Below are positions 1 through 10,080 of a stretch of DNA of 64,000 nucleotides, in pieces (positions within the stretch are counted from its first letter, which is position 1; every line of letters starts with the position of its first letter). A program made the position numbers and the translations under genes. This stretch comes from Streptomyces ruber. GTDB lineage: Bacteria > Actinomycetota > Actinomycetes > Streptomycetales > Streptomycetaceae. Under the pieces are notes generated by a model. The model worked only from the letters and a program-made list of their open reading frames with translations, was not told the origin of the DNA and made no database searches. Location of the stretch: the NCBI RefSeq assembly GCF_014648075.1, contig NZ_BMQK01000001.1:682001-746000 (forward strand), in the 5' to 3' direction.

Positions 1-427
1 ACAGCACCGGGTGCTCGTCCAGCAGGGGCCGCAAGGGCTCCCACCGGGCGCCGAACAGCAGCATCCAGCCGTCCTTGACCGCCGGGGCCGCCCAGTCCGG
101 CAGCTCGATGCCGGTGCGCACCGGTACGAGGACGGTGAGGCGTTCCTCCACCAGCAGCCAACGGGCCGTCGCCCTCCGGTCGGGGTCCAGGTCCCAGATG
201 TCGTCCAGGGCGCGCAGCGTGTCGGGGTGGTGGGCGAACAGGGCGACCGGCTGGCCGGCGGGGCGCCCCTTGGCCTCGTTCACGGTCCGGGAGCGGGGGG
301 ACACGACGACGTGCGTGAGCGGTGCCGGGTTGGGCACCACCACCGCCGCCCCGTCCCGCAGCACCTGCGCGGCCTGTACGAGCGACGCCGGTGCACGGTC
401 CGCGCGGCCTTCCGGGGCCCCGGTCAC
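1..427 (-). CDS. YrdC/Sua5-like domain protein, cut by the left edge
   Basis: Reading leftwards from a GTG at 425-427 gives an uninterrupted frame of about 142 codons to the window edge. The visible part resembles the Sua5/YciO/YrdC fold: a hydrophobic strand AAVVVPNPAP, then the basic segment NEAKGRPAGQPVALFA, which recalls the KxR nucleotide/bicarbonate-binding motif of TsaC/Sua5. Family members make threonylcarbamoyl-AMP for tRNA t6A, or act inside carbamoyltransferases. The start overlaps the stop of the synthase gene upstream by GTGA, so the two are probably co-translated. Being paired with a synthase suggests a specialised role rather than the housekeeping t6A enzyme, but that is inference. 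The C-terminus lies outside the window. Confidence 0.6.
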   Translation of the reverse strand, partial: MTGAPEGRADRAPASLVQAAQVLRDGAAVVVPNPAPLTHVVVSPRSRTVNEAKGRPAGQPVALFAHHPDTLRALDDIWDLDPDRRATARWLLVEERLTVLVPVRTGIELPDWAAPAVKDGWMLLFGARWEPLRPLLDEHPVL

Positions 428-1650
428 GCGCTGAGCCGGGGAGCGTGGGTGAGACCTTCCAGGTAGTCGGCGAAGGCCGCGTCGTCCACGACGGCCGTAC
501 CGGTGCGGAAGGCGCGGGCCTTGACCCAGGCCATGGCCGCACGGGTCTGGTCCCGGTCCAGGTCGTGGCCGAGACGGGTGGCGGCGGCCGTGATGACGCG
601 GGCGCTGGCCAGCTGCGTCAGCAGGACCTTCGGCTCGATGCCCAGTACCTCGGTCGGGTCGTAGGGCTGGAAGAGCTGCGGGTGGACGAACGGCGTACCG
701 GTGGAGATCGTGCCCACTCCCGTGCCGACGATCGGAGTCGTCACGCTCAGCGGGACCCCGGTCTCCTCGGCCACCATCCGCGCGATGCCGGGCAGTCGCG
801 TCAGGTCGGGGGCGGTCCACCAGGGCGTCGCGCCCGCGCCCAGGAACTCCTCGGCGTGGCGGGCGAGGAGGAACAGCAACTGCTCGGTGGCGACCAGGCC
901 GGCCCGCTCGGCGATGCCCAGCCACGAACTGGACACCATCCGCACCCCGGTGCCCAGCGCCTGCAGCGTGTTGGCCAGCCCGAGCCCGAGGTCGTTGTGG
1001 AGGTGGGTGCCGAGCACCACGTCGTCGCCGGTTCCGGCCCGCACCGCGGCGAACATGTCGCGGCACGCGTCGGGCAGTTGTGCGCCGACCGTGTCGGCGA
1101 GTATCACCAGGCCCGCACCGGCGTCCGTCATGGCCTGCGCGTGGTCGCTCATGAGGGAGGCGTCGGCGCGGGAGGCGTCCGCGAAGCAGATGTCCAGCGC
1201 GACCGTGTCGTCCAGGCCGCGGGCCAGCTCGATCAGGTCGATCGCGCCCCGGAGCGCCTCCTCGGCCGTCTTGTGGACCATCACCTGCGCCATCGCCTCG
1301 GACGCCGGGACCACCACCATCACCCGCGCGTTGCGGGTGCCCCGCACCGAGGTGACGGCCTGCTCCACGTCCCTGGCCGCGCCCCGGCACACCGCGGCCA
1401 CGCTGACCGCTTCCCCGGCCTCGGCCGCGACCCGGCGTACGGCCTCGAACTCCTCGTCGCACACCGCGGGGAAGCCCGCGGCGAACACCACGTGCCGGGG
1501 CCCGTCCGCACCGAAGACACGGCCCGTCTCGTGGGCCAGCCGCACCCGGAACTCCGGAGTCATGAGCGTCTTGGCCTGGGCGCCGTCCCGCGCGGACTCT
1601 TCCCAGATGACCACCCGGCCGGCCTGCGCCGACTGCCGCACTACATCCAC
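424..1650 (-). CDS. Isopropylmalate/homocitrate synthase-like (HMGL-family) enzyme
   Basis: This 408-residue protein belongs to the DRE-TIM metallolyase family, which condenses acetyl-CoA with a 2-oxo acid. Visible signatures are ARDGAQ near the N-terminus (general-base Arg and metal Asp), and GTHLHNDLGLGLAN with the HxH metal ligands and following Asn. No LeuA-type regulatory C-terminal domain is present, so it resembles homocitrate-synthase or citramalate-like single-domain enzymes, including those in phosphonate and other secondary pathways. The GTG at 1650 is chosen because a perfect AGGAGG sits at 1657-1662; an in-frame ATG at 1683 lacks this spacing. Its stop overlaps the downstream YrdC-like gene. 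The substrate cannot be told from sequence. Confidence 0.75.
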   Translation of the reverse strand: MDVVRQSAQAGRVVIWEESARDGAQAKTLMTPEFRVRLAHETGRVFGADGPRHVVFAAGFPAVCDEEFEAVRRVAAEAGEAVSVAAVCRGAARDVEQAVTSVRGTRNARVMVVVPASEAMAQVMVHKTAEEALRGAIDLIELARGLDDTVALDICFADASRADASLMSDHAQAMTDAGAGLVILADTVGAQLPDACRDMFAAVRAGTGDDVVLGTHLHNDLGLGLANTLQALGTGVRMVSSSWLGIAERAGLVATEQLLFLLARHAEEFLGAGATPWWTAPDLTRLPGIARMVAEETGVPLSVTTPIVGTGVGTISTGTPFVHPQLFQPYDPTEVLGIEPKVLLTQLASARVITAAATRLGHDLDRDQTRAAMAWVKARAFRTGTAVVDDAAFADYLEGLTHAPRLSA

Positions 1651-1683
1651 TTCGAGCCTCCTGGGCCGATTCCGATCTCTCAC

Positions 1684-2033
1684 AAGAGTCGATCATGAAC
1701 GCCGATGCACTGAGTGATGCTCCAGTTACGGGATTGTGAAAAGTTCGCACGGTGATGCGACTGTGAATCGCCTGACATGGCGCCAGATCGTGAGAACTCT
1801 GTAAATGACCAGTGGGAACGGGGCCTCGCTGAAGATCCCGACTTGATGGAGTCTTTACCTGCGAAGGGTGTGAACGGCCGGCCGTCGGCGAACCGCGAGC
1901 CGCCGCTTCCGTCGCCGACCGACGGGGAACGGCCCGGTGAGGGGCATCGTCACGCGACCCAGCCGGGCTGTTCCGGCCAGCGAACGGGCCGGGAACGAAC
2001 AGATTCAGCCGGGGTCGGCGGGCCGCTCACGCC
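1684..2033. other. Gene-poor stretch upstream of the synthase gene
   Basis: No convincing gene was seen. A 140-codon frame at 1777-2199 lacks a domain, has no good ribosome site and runs through the terminator and the repeated fumarase end. The part nearest 1690-1790 is less GC-rich and probably holds the promoter for the leftward synthase/YrdC pair. Confidence 0.4.
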
Positions 2034-2064
2034 GAGAGCCCCCGGCCGTCGGCCGGGGGCTCTC
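2034..2064 (-). terminator. Intrinsic terminator next to the left fumarase-end copy
   Basis: A perfect 14-bp stem (GAGAGCCCCCGGCC with GGCCGGGGGCTCTC) closes a GTC loop. It lies 29 bp past the stop codon carried by the left copy of the fumarase 3' end, in the position where a fumarase terminator would sit. The hairpin beyond the intact gene has the same design and the same loop. Confidence 0.75.
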
Positions 2065-2090
2065 CATCGGGATCGTTCGGAATCGTTACC

Positions 2091-2166
2091 GGGTCAGCCG
2101 AGGCCGGGCCCCCGGACGGGGATCGACGTGAACGTCGGCGCCGAAGCCGGGTCCTTGAAGAAGTCG
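2091..2166 (-). repeat. Left copy of the fumarase 3' end (attachment-site-like direct repeat)
   Basis: These 76 bp match 4897-4972 at 73 positions, in the same orientation; all three mismatches fall in 2142-2145. On the minus strand it still encodes the fumarase C-terminus [19 protein letters not shown] plus PGLG and stop, in frame. No other fumarase sequence is attached. The simplest reading is that an integrating element entered the 3' end of the gene and supplied a replacement end, leaving this original end with its terminator on the far side. Confidence 0.8.
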
Positions 2167-2208
2167 CTCTACTTGTTCACTCGACGTCACCACCAGTAGC
2201 CCTCGCGC

Positions 2209-2517
2209 ATGATCTCTGACCCGAGGGTGCTGGGGAACGTTCGCCTGTCCGTCGTGAGGCCGGGCCTCGGTCCCTGGTTCAACGAGCGGGCCGACGAGTG
2301 GGACGTGTTGGCTGTCTGGAAGCTGGACCGTCCCAGTAGAAAGGCGGGTCACTTCGCCGAGGTCTTCGAGTGGCTCCAGAAGCACGGCAAGGTGATCGTG
2401 TCCGTGACTGAGGGCATCGACATGTCCACACCCATGGGAAAGATGTCCGCGCAGATGATCGCCGCATTCGCCGAAGGCGAGTCGGACCTTTCGATTGATC
2501 CTGGCCGTGCCTACTGA
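2209..2517 (+). pseudogene. Serine recombinase (integrase) fragment
   Basis: About 100 residues of the catalytic N-terminal domain of a large serine recombinase remain. Recognisable are WDVLAVWKLDRPSRKAGHF (the LDRxSR arginine motif region), HGKVIVSVTEGIDMSTPMG and the start of the long helix ending FAEGES. The first strand with the catalytic serine is absent, and so are the recombinase and zinc-ribbon DNA-binding domains. The frame breaks where the neighbouring IS relic begins. It sits 43 bp from the repeated fumarase end, as expected for an integrase beside its attachment site. It is not functional as seen. Confidence 0.75.
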
Positions 2518-2525
2518 CGTGCTTG

Positions 2526-2610
2526 ACTGGCGCGGGCTCAGTCCGGTGAAAGGGCATATCCAGGACGGCTGCGAAGCCGTGATCACACCAGCCACCCCGA
2601 GATCGTCTCA
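2526..2610 (-). mobile_element. 5' fragment of an IS5-type transposase gene
   Basis: On the minus strand from GTG 2595 the sequence reads VAGVITASQPSWICPFTGLSPRQ, closely matching the N-terminus of the transposase relic that starts at 3977 on the plus strand; the DNA just upstream is also similar. Everything after the first 23 codons is missing. The fragment abuts the truncated recombinase, so insertion of this IS probably cut that gene. Confidence 0.7.
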
Positions 2611-2634
2611 ATGGCTCCAGGCCCACCGCACTGA

Positions 2635-3099
2635 TCAGTCAGGAAGGTCGCCGTTGCCACCCAGGTTCGCAACCATGCGGCGCAGCACATTGATCGTGGT
2701 CACGTAGTCCGCACCGTCAATGCCTTCGTGCATCTGCTCGTGGACCCGCAGATTGCGCTCCCGGGCCCGGACGCGCCCAGCCTCGCCCGCCTCGGTCAGC
2801 GTCAGACCACCTGCACTCTCCGACATCCATCCGCGGGTCAGCAGGTCGTCGAAGACGTCGTCGAAGTCGATGCCCTGATCGTCATACGGTGCCAGCCGCT
2901 CGACCAGTGCCGCACGAGTCCACCTGCCGGGCTCCCCGGCCACATGGTTGAGCGTCCACCAATGGGGCTGCGCGAGGTCCTCTACCGCCAGCTCCGCACG
3001 AAGAGCCCCAACCACTCGTCGGTATGCCTCGCCACTCCACGCACCGATGGGCTGAGCAGCCAGCTCTTCCGGCGAGTACTCCTTGATCCCCACGCTCAC
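2635..3099 (-). CDS. MarR-like winged-helix regulator
   Basis: This 154-residue protein has a winged-helix core: ALVERLAPY, then FDDVFDDLLTRGWMS and GGLTLTEAGEAG. An amphipathic C-terminal helix ends in INVLRRMVANLGGN, the terminal pattern common in actinobacterial MarR-type repressors. The GTG at 3099 is chosen for the GGAGGGGG just upstream; a longer frame to 3156 has no comparable site. It is cargo of the relic element between the two IS remnants. No target operator is evident. MarR dimers normally sense small aromatic or oxidising ligands; nothing here identifies one. Confidence 0.65.
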   Translation of the reverse strand: MSVGIKEYSPEELAAQPIGAWSGEAYRRVVGALRAELAVEDLAQPHWWTLNHVAGEPGRWTRAALVERLAPYDDQGIDFDDVFDDLLTRGWMSESAGGLTLTEAGEAGRVRARERNLRVHEQMHEGIDGADYVTTINVLRRMVANLGGNGDLPD

Positions 3100-3188
3100 G
3101 CGCCCCCTCCAGCTGATGCTCACCAGGACGCGCCGACCGTATGACCTCAAGCCCACTTAAGGTCAAGACGGGTTCGTGAAGTGTGCTT

Positions 3189-3254
3189 GCGGGACAGCCC
3201 TTAGCTTCCATCCTGGCCGGACAGAACGGTCAGGCGCTCAGTAAGGGCTGTCCC
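3189..3254. repeat. 14-bp inverted repeat, possible IS-end remnant
   Basis: CGGGACAGCCCTTA (3189-3202) is an exact inverted match of TAAGGGCTGTCCCG (3241-3254), with a 38-bp spacer. The TGTCCCGTAA wording resembles ends of Streptomyces insertion sequences, and a related TTGTCCCGTAAA occurs (as its complement) near 4767-4776 beyond the transposase relic. It could also be a simple hairpin after the MarR/DUF6584 intergenic region. Confidence 0.4.
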
Positions 3255-3368
3255 GTAACTGGCGGTGTCCCGTCTCGGTGAGGTTCAGCCGATGCCGTTG
3301 AGAGCGAGCGAGTGCGGACTAGCGAAACCAGGTCGACGTAGGTCAGCGCGGTACTCGATCATGCGTTC

Positions 3369-3896
3369 ATGCCTCTGAGAGAGACCCTTGCCCGAGTCGA
3401 TGCAGACCTGGCCGCCGGCCGGGTTCCCGTCGCGCGTCAGCGCCTGCGTGGTCTCATCTCGTCCTTCCCGCACGACCTGACGCTCCGCCGTCGTCTGGCC
3501 GAGGTGTACCGGCTCTACGGCGACACCGCCGAGGCTGGACGCTGGATGTACCTCGAAGAGGACCGGAACGCCATCGAGACCGCTGCCTTTGAGGCGCGGT
3601 ACAGGTCTCCCGGGCGGCGGATGAAGGCCCTCGCCTGGCAGGGCCCGGAGGCGAAAGCCGCCACCGCTTTCGCGGAGGGGCAGCTGGTCGCGGTGCGGAC
3701 CGCCTGCGCCGAGGAGTTGGGGCATCCCGTCGACTGGGACGACCCCGCCTCCTACCGGGACGACCTGGAAGGGGAGTACGAGGCGCCCTCCGAGCCGTGG
3801 ACGATCGGGGGTGTGCTGGCGGGCGTCGGCTGCCTGGTGGCGGCCCTTGTGTTCCTCGCGATCTGGGTGAATGGACTTGTTGCCCTCTTCGACTGA
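3369..3896 (+). CDS. DUF6584-type protein: TPR-like domain with one C-terminal membrane helix
   Basis: The 175-residue product begins with a helical, TPR-like half (LARVDADLAAGRVPVARQRL, then PHDLTLRRRLAEVYRLYGD and AGRWMYLEE). It ends with one hydrophobic helix (VLAGVGCLVAALVFLAIWV) and a very short tail. The family occurs widely in streptomycetes without known function. The frame is intact and codon use is normal, so it may still be expressed although the element around it has decayed. Confidence 0.65.
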   Translation: MPLRETLARVDADLAAGRVPVARQRLRGLISSFPHDLTLRRRLAEVYRLYGDTAEAGRWMYLEEDRNAIETAAFEARYRSPGRRMKALAWQGPEAKAATAFAEGQLVAVRTACAEELGHPVDWDDPASYRDDLEGEYEAPSEPWTIGGVLAGVGCLVAALVFLAIWVNGLVALFD

Positions 3897-3976
3897 CTGA
3901 GCGCCGCTCGAAGTTCGGTCGGTGAGACCATGCAGAACTGCCGTGAAGCGGACCCGGTGACGAGCGAAATGATTTC

Positions 3977-4781
3977 GTGGTGTCCGGTGTGATCACGGCT
4001 TCGGAGCCGTCCTGGATAGCCCCGTTCACCGGCCTGAGCCCTCGCCTGTTCGGCAAGCTGGTGACCGTACTGCGGCACGAGGGTGCTGATGCGGTCCGCA
4101 AGGGGCCGGCCATGGAGCCTGCCGCTGGAGGACCGGGTCCTGCTGGTCGCCGCGTACTGGCGCCCCAACCTGACCCTTCGTCAGCTCGCGCCGCCGTTCG
4201 GGGTGGACCGGCGCTCGCCCTGCAGCAGCGCGAGCGGTTCCGCAAGGGCACCGTCCTGATCGTGGACGGCACCCTGGTGCCCACCAGCGACCACCAGGTC
4301 GCCGCACAGTCGAAGAACCACCGGTACTTCACCAACCACCAGGTCGTCATCGACGCCGACCCCCGCCTGGTCGTCGCCGTCGGCCGCGCACTGCCTGGCA
4401 ATCGCAACGACTGCAAGGCATGGGAACTGTCCGGCGCCAAGGACGCCGTCGGCCGCGCCACAGTGATCGCCGACGGCGGCTACCGGGGCACCGGCCTGGT
4501 CATCCCGTGCACCGTCACGTACCCGGCCAGACCGAACTCCCGGCCTGGCGGCCTGGAAGGAAAACCGCGACCGCTCCCACCGCAAGGTCCGCGCCCGCGT
4601 CGAGCATGCCTTCGCCCGGATGAAGATCTGGAAGATCCTCCGCGACTGCCGCCTCAAGGGCGACGGCGTCCATCACGCCATGCTCGGCATCGCCCGTTCA
4701 TACAGCCTCACTCTCGACGGGTGATCGGGAAACGACGCTGGTCAGCCAGCATGTCGTAGATCATTTACGGGACAACGCTCA
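3977..4781 (+). mobile_element. IS5-family (DDE) transposase relic
   Basis: A recognisable DDE transposase is spread over different frames. Starting at GTG 3977 it reads VITASEPSWIAPFTGLSP, loses frame near 4110, regains it at FRKGTVLIVDGTLVPTSDH (first Asp), continues through ATVIADGGYRG (second Asp), and shifts again near 4505 before VRARVEHAFARMKIWKILRD (Glu). About 14 codons are deleted around 4205. The coding relic ends near 4724, and an IS-end-like TTTACGGGACAA follows at 4766-4777. It cannot make an active enzyme. Confidence 0.8.
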
Positions 4782-4851
4782 GGCAGGAAACGAGCGGAGG
4801 AGGTCAGCGCGGGCGTTGGGCGGCAAGTGCCCCCGATGATGAGCCGCGACA

Positions 4852-4884
4852 GTAGGGGCCCCAGCCGTCGGCTGGGGCCCCTAC
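4852..4884 (-). terminator. Fumarase terminator
   Basis: A perfect 15-bp stem, GTAGGGGCCCCAGCC paired with GGCTGGGGCCCCTAC, with a GTC loop lies 15 bp past the fumarase stop codon on the minus strand. Confidence 0.8.
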
Positions 4885-4899
4885 CGTCTAGTTGCTGGG

Positions 4900-6567
<1,668 letters not shown>

Positions 6568-6733
6568 CTCGCCTATTCCTCACTTCACAGACGGCGGCTG
6601 ACCTCCGTTGGCAGCGCCCAATCAGCGTAGAACCTGTGCCGGAGGGTGAGCTTGTGAGGTAAGGCTCAGTTGCCGGCATCCGGCCGCGGTCCGCCTCTAG
6701 TCGCGATCTATCGCGAGTGGCTATGCTGCTCGG

Positions 6734-7441
6734 GTGGACCTACAGAAGAGCGCCGCCGCCCGGGATCCTCTGCCGCCGGACCGGTTGCGCGCCTCCGACG
6801 CCGACCGCGACCGGATCGCCGACCTCCTGCGCGACGCCCTCGCCGAGGGCCGCCTCACCCCGGACGAACACGCCGAGCGGGTCGAGGGCGTGCTGGGCGC
6901 CAAGACCGTGGGCGAGCTGGGCGTCTTCGTGCGGGACCTGCCGGCCGCCCACGCACATGCGTCCGGGGCGGCCGGGGTTGCCCCTGCGCCGGTGCCCGGC
7001 CGCCCGGCCCCGGGGTCCATACCCGTCGACGCGGACGATCACGTGGTGGCGGTCTTCGGCGGTGCGACGCGCAAGGGTCGCCGTCGGGCGGGCCGCCGCA
7101 TCCACGCCTACGCGATCTTCGGTGCTGTCGAGATAGACCTGAGCGAGGCGCTCTTCGAGCACCGGCAGGTGATGATCAGGGCGATCTCGGTCTTCGGCAG
7201 CGTCGAGATCCGCGTCCCGGAGAACGTCTCGCTGCGCGGCAGCGGTGGTGGCGTCCTCGGCACCTTCGAGGTCGACACGGTGGATTCCGGCCAGATCGAC
7301 GCGCCCGTGATCTATGTGGAAGGCATGGCCGTGCTGGGCAGTATCGAGGCGAAGCCGAAGCGCGGGAAGCTGGTCGCCGATCTGCTCGCCCAGGTGTCAC
7401 GCAAGGTCGAGGACCGTTTGCGCAAACACTTGGATCGTTGA
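6734..7441 (+). CDS. DUF1707 and LiaF-like C-terminal domain protein
   Basis: The 235-residue product starts with a DUF1707 motif: LRASDADRDRIADLLRDALA, then GRLTPDEHAERVEGVLGAKT. A flexible Pro/Ala linker follows, then a C-terminal beta-helical domain with repeated units (VVAVFGGATRKG, YAIFGAVEIDLSEA, ISVFGSVEIRVPENV), resembling the cell-wall-active-antibiotic response LiaF/YvqF domain. There is no transmembrane helix, so it is probably cytoplasmic or peripheral. Such proteins occur near envelope-stress regulators, but no role is proven. GTG start; the ribosome site is weak. Confidence 0.8.
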   Translation: MDLQKSAAARDPLPPDRLRASDADRDRIADLLRDALAEGRLTPDEHAERVEGVLGAKTVGELGVFVRDLPAAHAHASGAAGVAPAPVPGRPAPGSIPVDADDHVVAVFGGATRKGRRRAGRRIHAYAIFGAVEIDLSEALFEHRQVMIRAISVFGSVEIRVPENVSLRGSGGGVLGTFEVDTVDSGQIDAPVIYVEGMAVLGSIEAKPKRGKLVADLLAQVSRKVEDRLRKHLDR

Positions 7442-7616
7442 CTTCTGCAAATTCAGGGTGGCTTCGAAGTGTGCTCCCGTGCTCCGGGACGGGTCGGAGA
7501 CGGGCCGAAGAGCCCTGAAATTCCAGCGGTTCGGAACTCAGTGCATAGGCTTGCGCACAGCGGGTAGAGCTTGCTGCATCGACTCTCGCTCGCGAAGCCG
7601 TCGTCAGGAGTAGACC

Positions 7617-7985
7617 GTGCTGCAACCGCCGCATTCGTCCCTGCAGGTCCGTGTTCCGTCCCAGCGGGTACCAGTGCGAGACAGGGACCAGGACGCCCCG
7701 TGGCACTCGGAGGCCGTGTGCCGGCGGGACGAGGCCGGGCTGTTCTTCGCCCCTTCCAAGGAGCCCACCGCGGCCCGCCTCTCCCGCGAGGAGGCGGCCA
7801 AGCGGGTCTGTGCCCGCTGCCCGGTCATGGTCGAGTGCCGCGAGCACGCGCTGCTGCAGCCGGAGCCGTACGGGGTGTGGGGCGGCCTCACCGCCGCCGA
7901 GCGCCGTGTGGTGCTGGCCCGGCGCCGCCGGCGCGACCTGGAGCTCAAGAAGGCGGCGCGGGGGACGATAGTCGCCGCCGGCTAG
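7617..7985 (+). CDS. wblI: WhiB-family iron-sulfur transcriptional regulator, probably WblI
   Basis: A 122-residue actinobacterial Wbl protein. The four cluster ligands are visible: Cys35 (EAVCRRDE), Cys65 and Cys68 (VCARCPV) and Cys74 (VECREHA), followed by GVWGGLTAAER and a basic tail RRRRRDLELKK for DNA contact. Wbl proteins bind a [4Fe-4S] cluster and often act with a sigma factor. The position between fumarase and glpX matches the place I recall for wblI in Streptomyces; that paralogue assignment is from memory, while the family call is secure. The start at 7617 is the first of several in-frame choices. Confidence 0.85.
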   Translation: MLQPPHSSLQVRVPSQRVPVRDRDQDAPWHSEAVCRRDEAGLFFAPSKEPTAARLSREEAAKRVCARCPVMVECREHALLQPEPYGVWGGLTAAERRVVLARRRRRDLELKKAARGTIVAAG

Positions 7986-8045
7986 CCGGCACGCGCACCG
8001 GGCGCGGTCGGTACGGGACGTACGGCCCGTACGGTGCGTGCGATG

Positions 8046-8081
8046 CTCGCGGTACACCTCGCGGTACACCTCGCGGTACAC
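8046..8081. repeat. Three perfect tandem copies of a 12-bp unit
   Basis: CTCGCGGTACAC is repeated exactly three times in the 3' region between the convergent whiB-like gene and glpX. It is noncoding in context. Confidence 0.85.
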
Positions 8082-8096
8082 ACGGTGCGTACGGGC

Positions 8097-8129
8097 AAGG
8101 GGCGCCCCCGTCCGACCGGGACGCCCCTT
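8097..8129. terminator. Bidirectional terminator between the convergent whiB-like gene and glpX
   Basis: AAGGGGCG (8097-8104) pairs with CGCCCCTT (8122-8129) around a GC-rich, partly self-pairing loop. It lies 23 bp past the glpX stop and about 110 bp past the whiB-like stop. Confidence 0.6.
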
Positions 8130-8152
8130 CCTCGTACGGGACCGGCTCGTAC

Positions 8153-9184
8153 TTACTTCGCGCGCTCGAAGTCGATCGAGCTGTACGCGCGCAGCTTGCT
8201 CAGCCGGTGCACGGAGTCGATCCGGCGGACCGTACCGGACTTGGACCGCATGACGATCGAGTCGGTCGTGGCCGTCTCGGCGCGGTAGCGCACGCCGCGC
8301 AGCAGCTCGCCGTCGGTGATGCCGGTGGCTACGAAGAAGACGTTCTCACCGGAGACCAGGTCGTCCGTGGTGAGCACGCGGTCCAGGTCGTGGCCCGCGT
8401 CGAGCGCCCGCTGCCGCTCCTCGTCGTCCTTGGGCCACAGCTTGCCCTGGATGACGCCGCCCAGGCACTTCACGGCGCAGGCGGAGATGATGCCCTCAGG
8501 CGTGCCGCCGACGCCGAGCAGCAGGTCGACGCCGCTGTTCTCGCGCAGCGCCAGGATCGATCCCGCGACGTCGCCGTCGGAGATCAGCTTGATGCGCGCG
8601 CCGGTGTCCCGGACCTCCTTGATCAGGCCCTCGTGGCGCGGCCGGTCCAGGATGACGACCGTCACGTCCTCCGGGGTGGAGCGCTTGGCCTTGGCGACCC
8701 GGCGGATGTTCACCGCCACGGGCGCGTTGATGTCGACGAAGTCGGCGGCCTCCGGGCCGGTGACCAGCTTGTCCATGTAGAACACGGCGGACGGGTCGAA
8801 CATGGTGCCGCGGTCGGCGGCGGCCAGCACGGCGATCGCGTTCGGCATGCCCTTGGCCGTCAGCGTCGTACCGTCGATCGGGTCGACGGCGATGTCGCAC
8901 TCGGCGCCGGTGCCGTCGCCGACGCGCTCGCCGTTGAACAGCATCGGGGCCTCGTCCTTCTCGCCCTCGCCGATGACGACGACGCCGTTCATCGACACGG
9001 TGGAGACGAGGGTGCGCATGGCGCGCACGGCGGCACCGTCGGCGCCGTTCTTGTCCCCGCGGCCCACCCAGCGGCCCGCGGCCATCGCGGCGGCCTCGGT
9101 GACGCGGACCAGTTCCAGGGCGAGGTTGCGGTCGGGGGCCTCGGAGGGGACCTCGAGCTCGGACGGCAGATGATGCTCGGACAT
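8153..9184 (-). CDS. glpX: Class II fructose-1,6-bisphosphatase GlpX
   Basis: The 343-residue enzyme removes the 1-phosphate of fructose-1,6-bisphosphate in gluconeogenesis. Visible signatures are [15 protein letters not shown] and [14 protein letters not shown] (metal-binding acidic residues), [10 protein letters not shown] and [18 protein letters not shown]. The ATG at 9184 ([15 protein letters not shown]) matches the usual length of actinobacterial GlpX and follows an AAAGGTG; the frame stays open far upstream, but that extension shows no GlpX sequence. It is transcribed divergently from the DUF4245 gene. Confidence 0.95.
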   Translation of the reverse strand: MSEHHLPSELEVPSEAPDRNLALELVRVTEAAAMAAGRWVGRGDKNGADGAAVRAMRTLVSTVSMNGVVVIGEGEKDEAPMLFNGERVGDGTGAECDIAVDPIDGTTLTAKGMPNAIAVLAAADRGTMFDPSAVFYMDKLVTGPEAADFVDINAPVAVNIRRVAKAKRSTPEDVTVVILDRPRHEGLIKEVRDTGARIKLISDGDVAGSILALRENSGVDLLLGVGGTPEGIISACAVKCLGGVIQGKLWPKDDEERQRALDAGHDLDRVLTTDDLVSGENVFFVATGITDGELLRGVRYRAETATTDSIVMRSKSGTVRRIDSVHRLSKLRAYSSIDFERAK

Positions 9185-9391
9185 CGACAAACGCACCTTT
9201 CTGATACGACACAGATCTGCGCCCGCAGAGTGTCCTTCCCGCTGTGTGTCCTTGGCGGGGTGAGAACGCGATGAGCGGGATGAACGGGGTGTAATGCTCA
9301 AGGTGACTCTATCGTCACATCGACAAAACGAGCAGGGGACCCCACGGATGAGCAGACCGGCGCACCTGCGACGATGAGGGGCGTGGCAGGC

Positions 9392-9901
9392 ATGAAAGGC
9401 AAGCAGACGGTCCGCGACATGGTCCTCTCCCTGGGACTCATCTGTCTCGCGGCAGGGGTGATCTACTTCTTCGTCCCGCACGAGGACAAGGAGCCCGACC
9501 TCCGGCGCGTCGACTACAGCGTCGAGCTCCAGACGGCCCGCCGTGCGGCGTCGTACCCGGTGGCCGCGCCCGAGGGCCTGCCCGAGAGCTGGAAGCCGAC
9601 GTCGGTGCGGTTCCTGGCCGACCAGTCCGACGCCTGGCACCTCGGCTACCACGACCCCGACGGCCGGTACGTGTCGGTGCAGCAGTCCGCCGAGAAGCCG
9701 TCCGGGTTCATCGAGGACGCCACCCAGGGGGCCGAGGACACCGGGAAGACCGAGGAGATCGACGGCCGGACCTGGCACCGCTACGAGGGCGAGCGGTACG
9801 ACGCCCTCGTGCTGCCGGGCGAGGGCTCGACGACCGTGGTGGCGGGGTCGGCCCCGTACGCACAGCTCATGAAGATGGCGGAGGCTCTGAGGACGGAGTG
9901 A
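9392..9901 (+). CDS. DUF4245 membrane-anchored protein
   Basis: This 169-residue protein has an N-terminal membrane helix ([19 protein letters not shown]) and an extracytoplasmic domain with the DUF4245 pattern: [20 protein letters not shown], then [13 protein letters not shown] and [15 protein letters not shown]. No enzyme motif is seen. The ATG at 9392 has a better ribosome site than the ATG at 9374. It is conserved beside glpX and xseBA in Streptomyces; its function is unknown. Confidence 0.8.
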   Translation: MKGKQTVRDMVLSLGLICLAAGVIYFFVPHEDKEPDLRRVDYSVELQTARRAASYPVAAPEGLPESWKPTSVRFLADQSDAWHLGYHDPDGRYVSVQQSAEKPSGFIEDATQGAEDTGKTEEIDGRTWHRYEGERYDALVLPGEGSTTVVAGSAPYAQLMKMAEALRTE

Positions 9902-9966
9902 CCGGAGGGACCCGGGACTCGCGGGGCCGGCGTGCAGGGCGGGGCCTGATCCGCTCCGCACGCTCC

Positions 9967-10061
9967 GGGTCCGTCCGCCCCGGGTCCGTCCGCCCCAGGG
10001 CCCGTCCGCCCCAGGGTCCGTCCGCCCTGGGGTCCGTCCGCCCTGGGGTCCGTCCGCCCTG
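9967..10061. repeat. Six tandem copies of a 15-16 bp unit
   Basis: GGGTCCGTCCGCCC plus one or two bases is repeated six times between the convergent DUF4245 gene and xseB. Units 4 to 6 are identical and unit 3 has one change (GGGCCC). It is likely a slippage-prone minisatellite of no coding meaning. Confidence 0.85.
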
Positions 10062-10080
10062 GGCCGCCCGTCCCGTCCGC

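Noticed and set aside
1777..2199. A 140-codon plus-strand frame before the recombinase fragment
   Set aside because: It crosses a terminator and the fumarase-end repeat, and has no domain or good start site.
2209..2517. A functional small resolvase
   Set aside because: The catalytic serine strand and all DNA-binding domains are missing, and the frame ends at an IS junction.
9967..10061. CRISPR array
   Set aside because: Units are contiguous 15-16 bp repeats without spacers, and no cas gene is present. No other array-like pattern was seen in the window.
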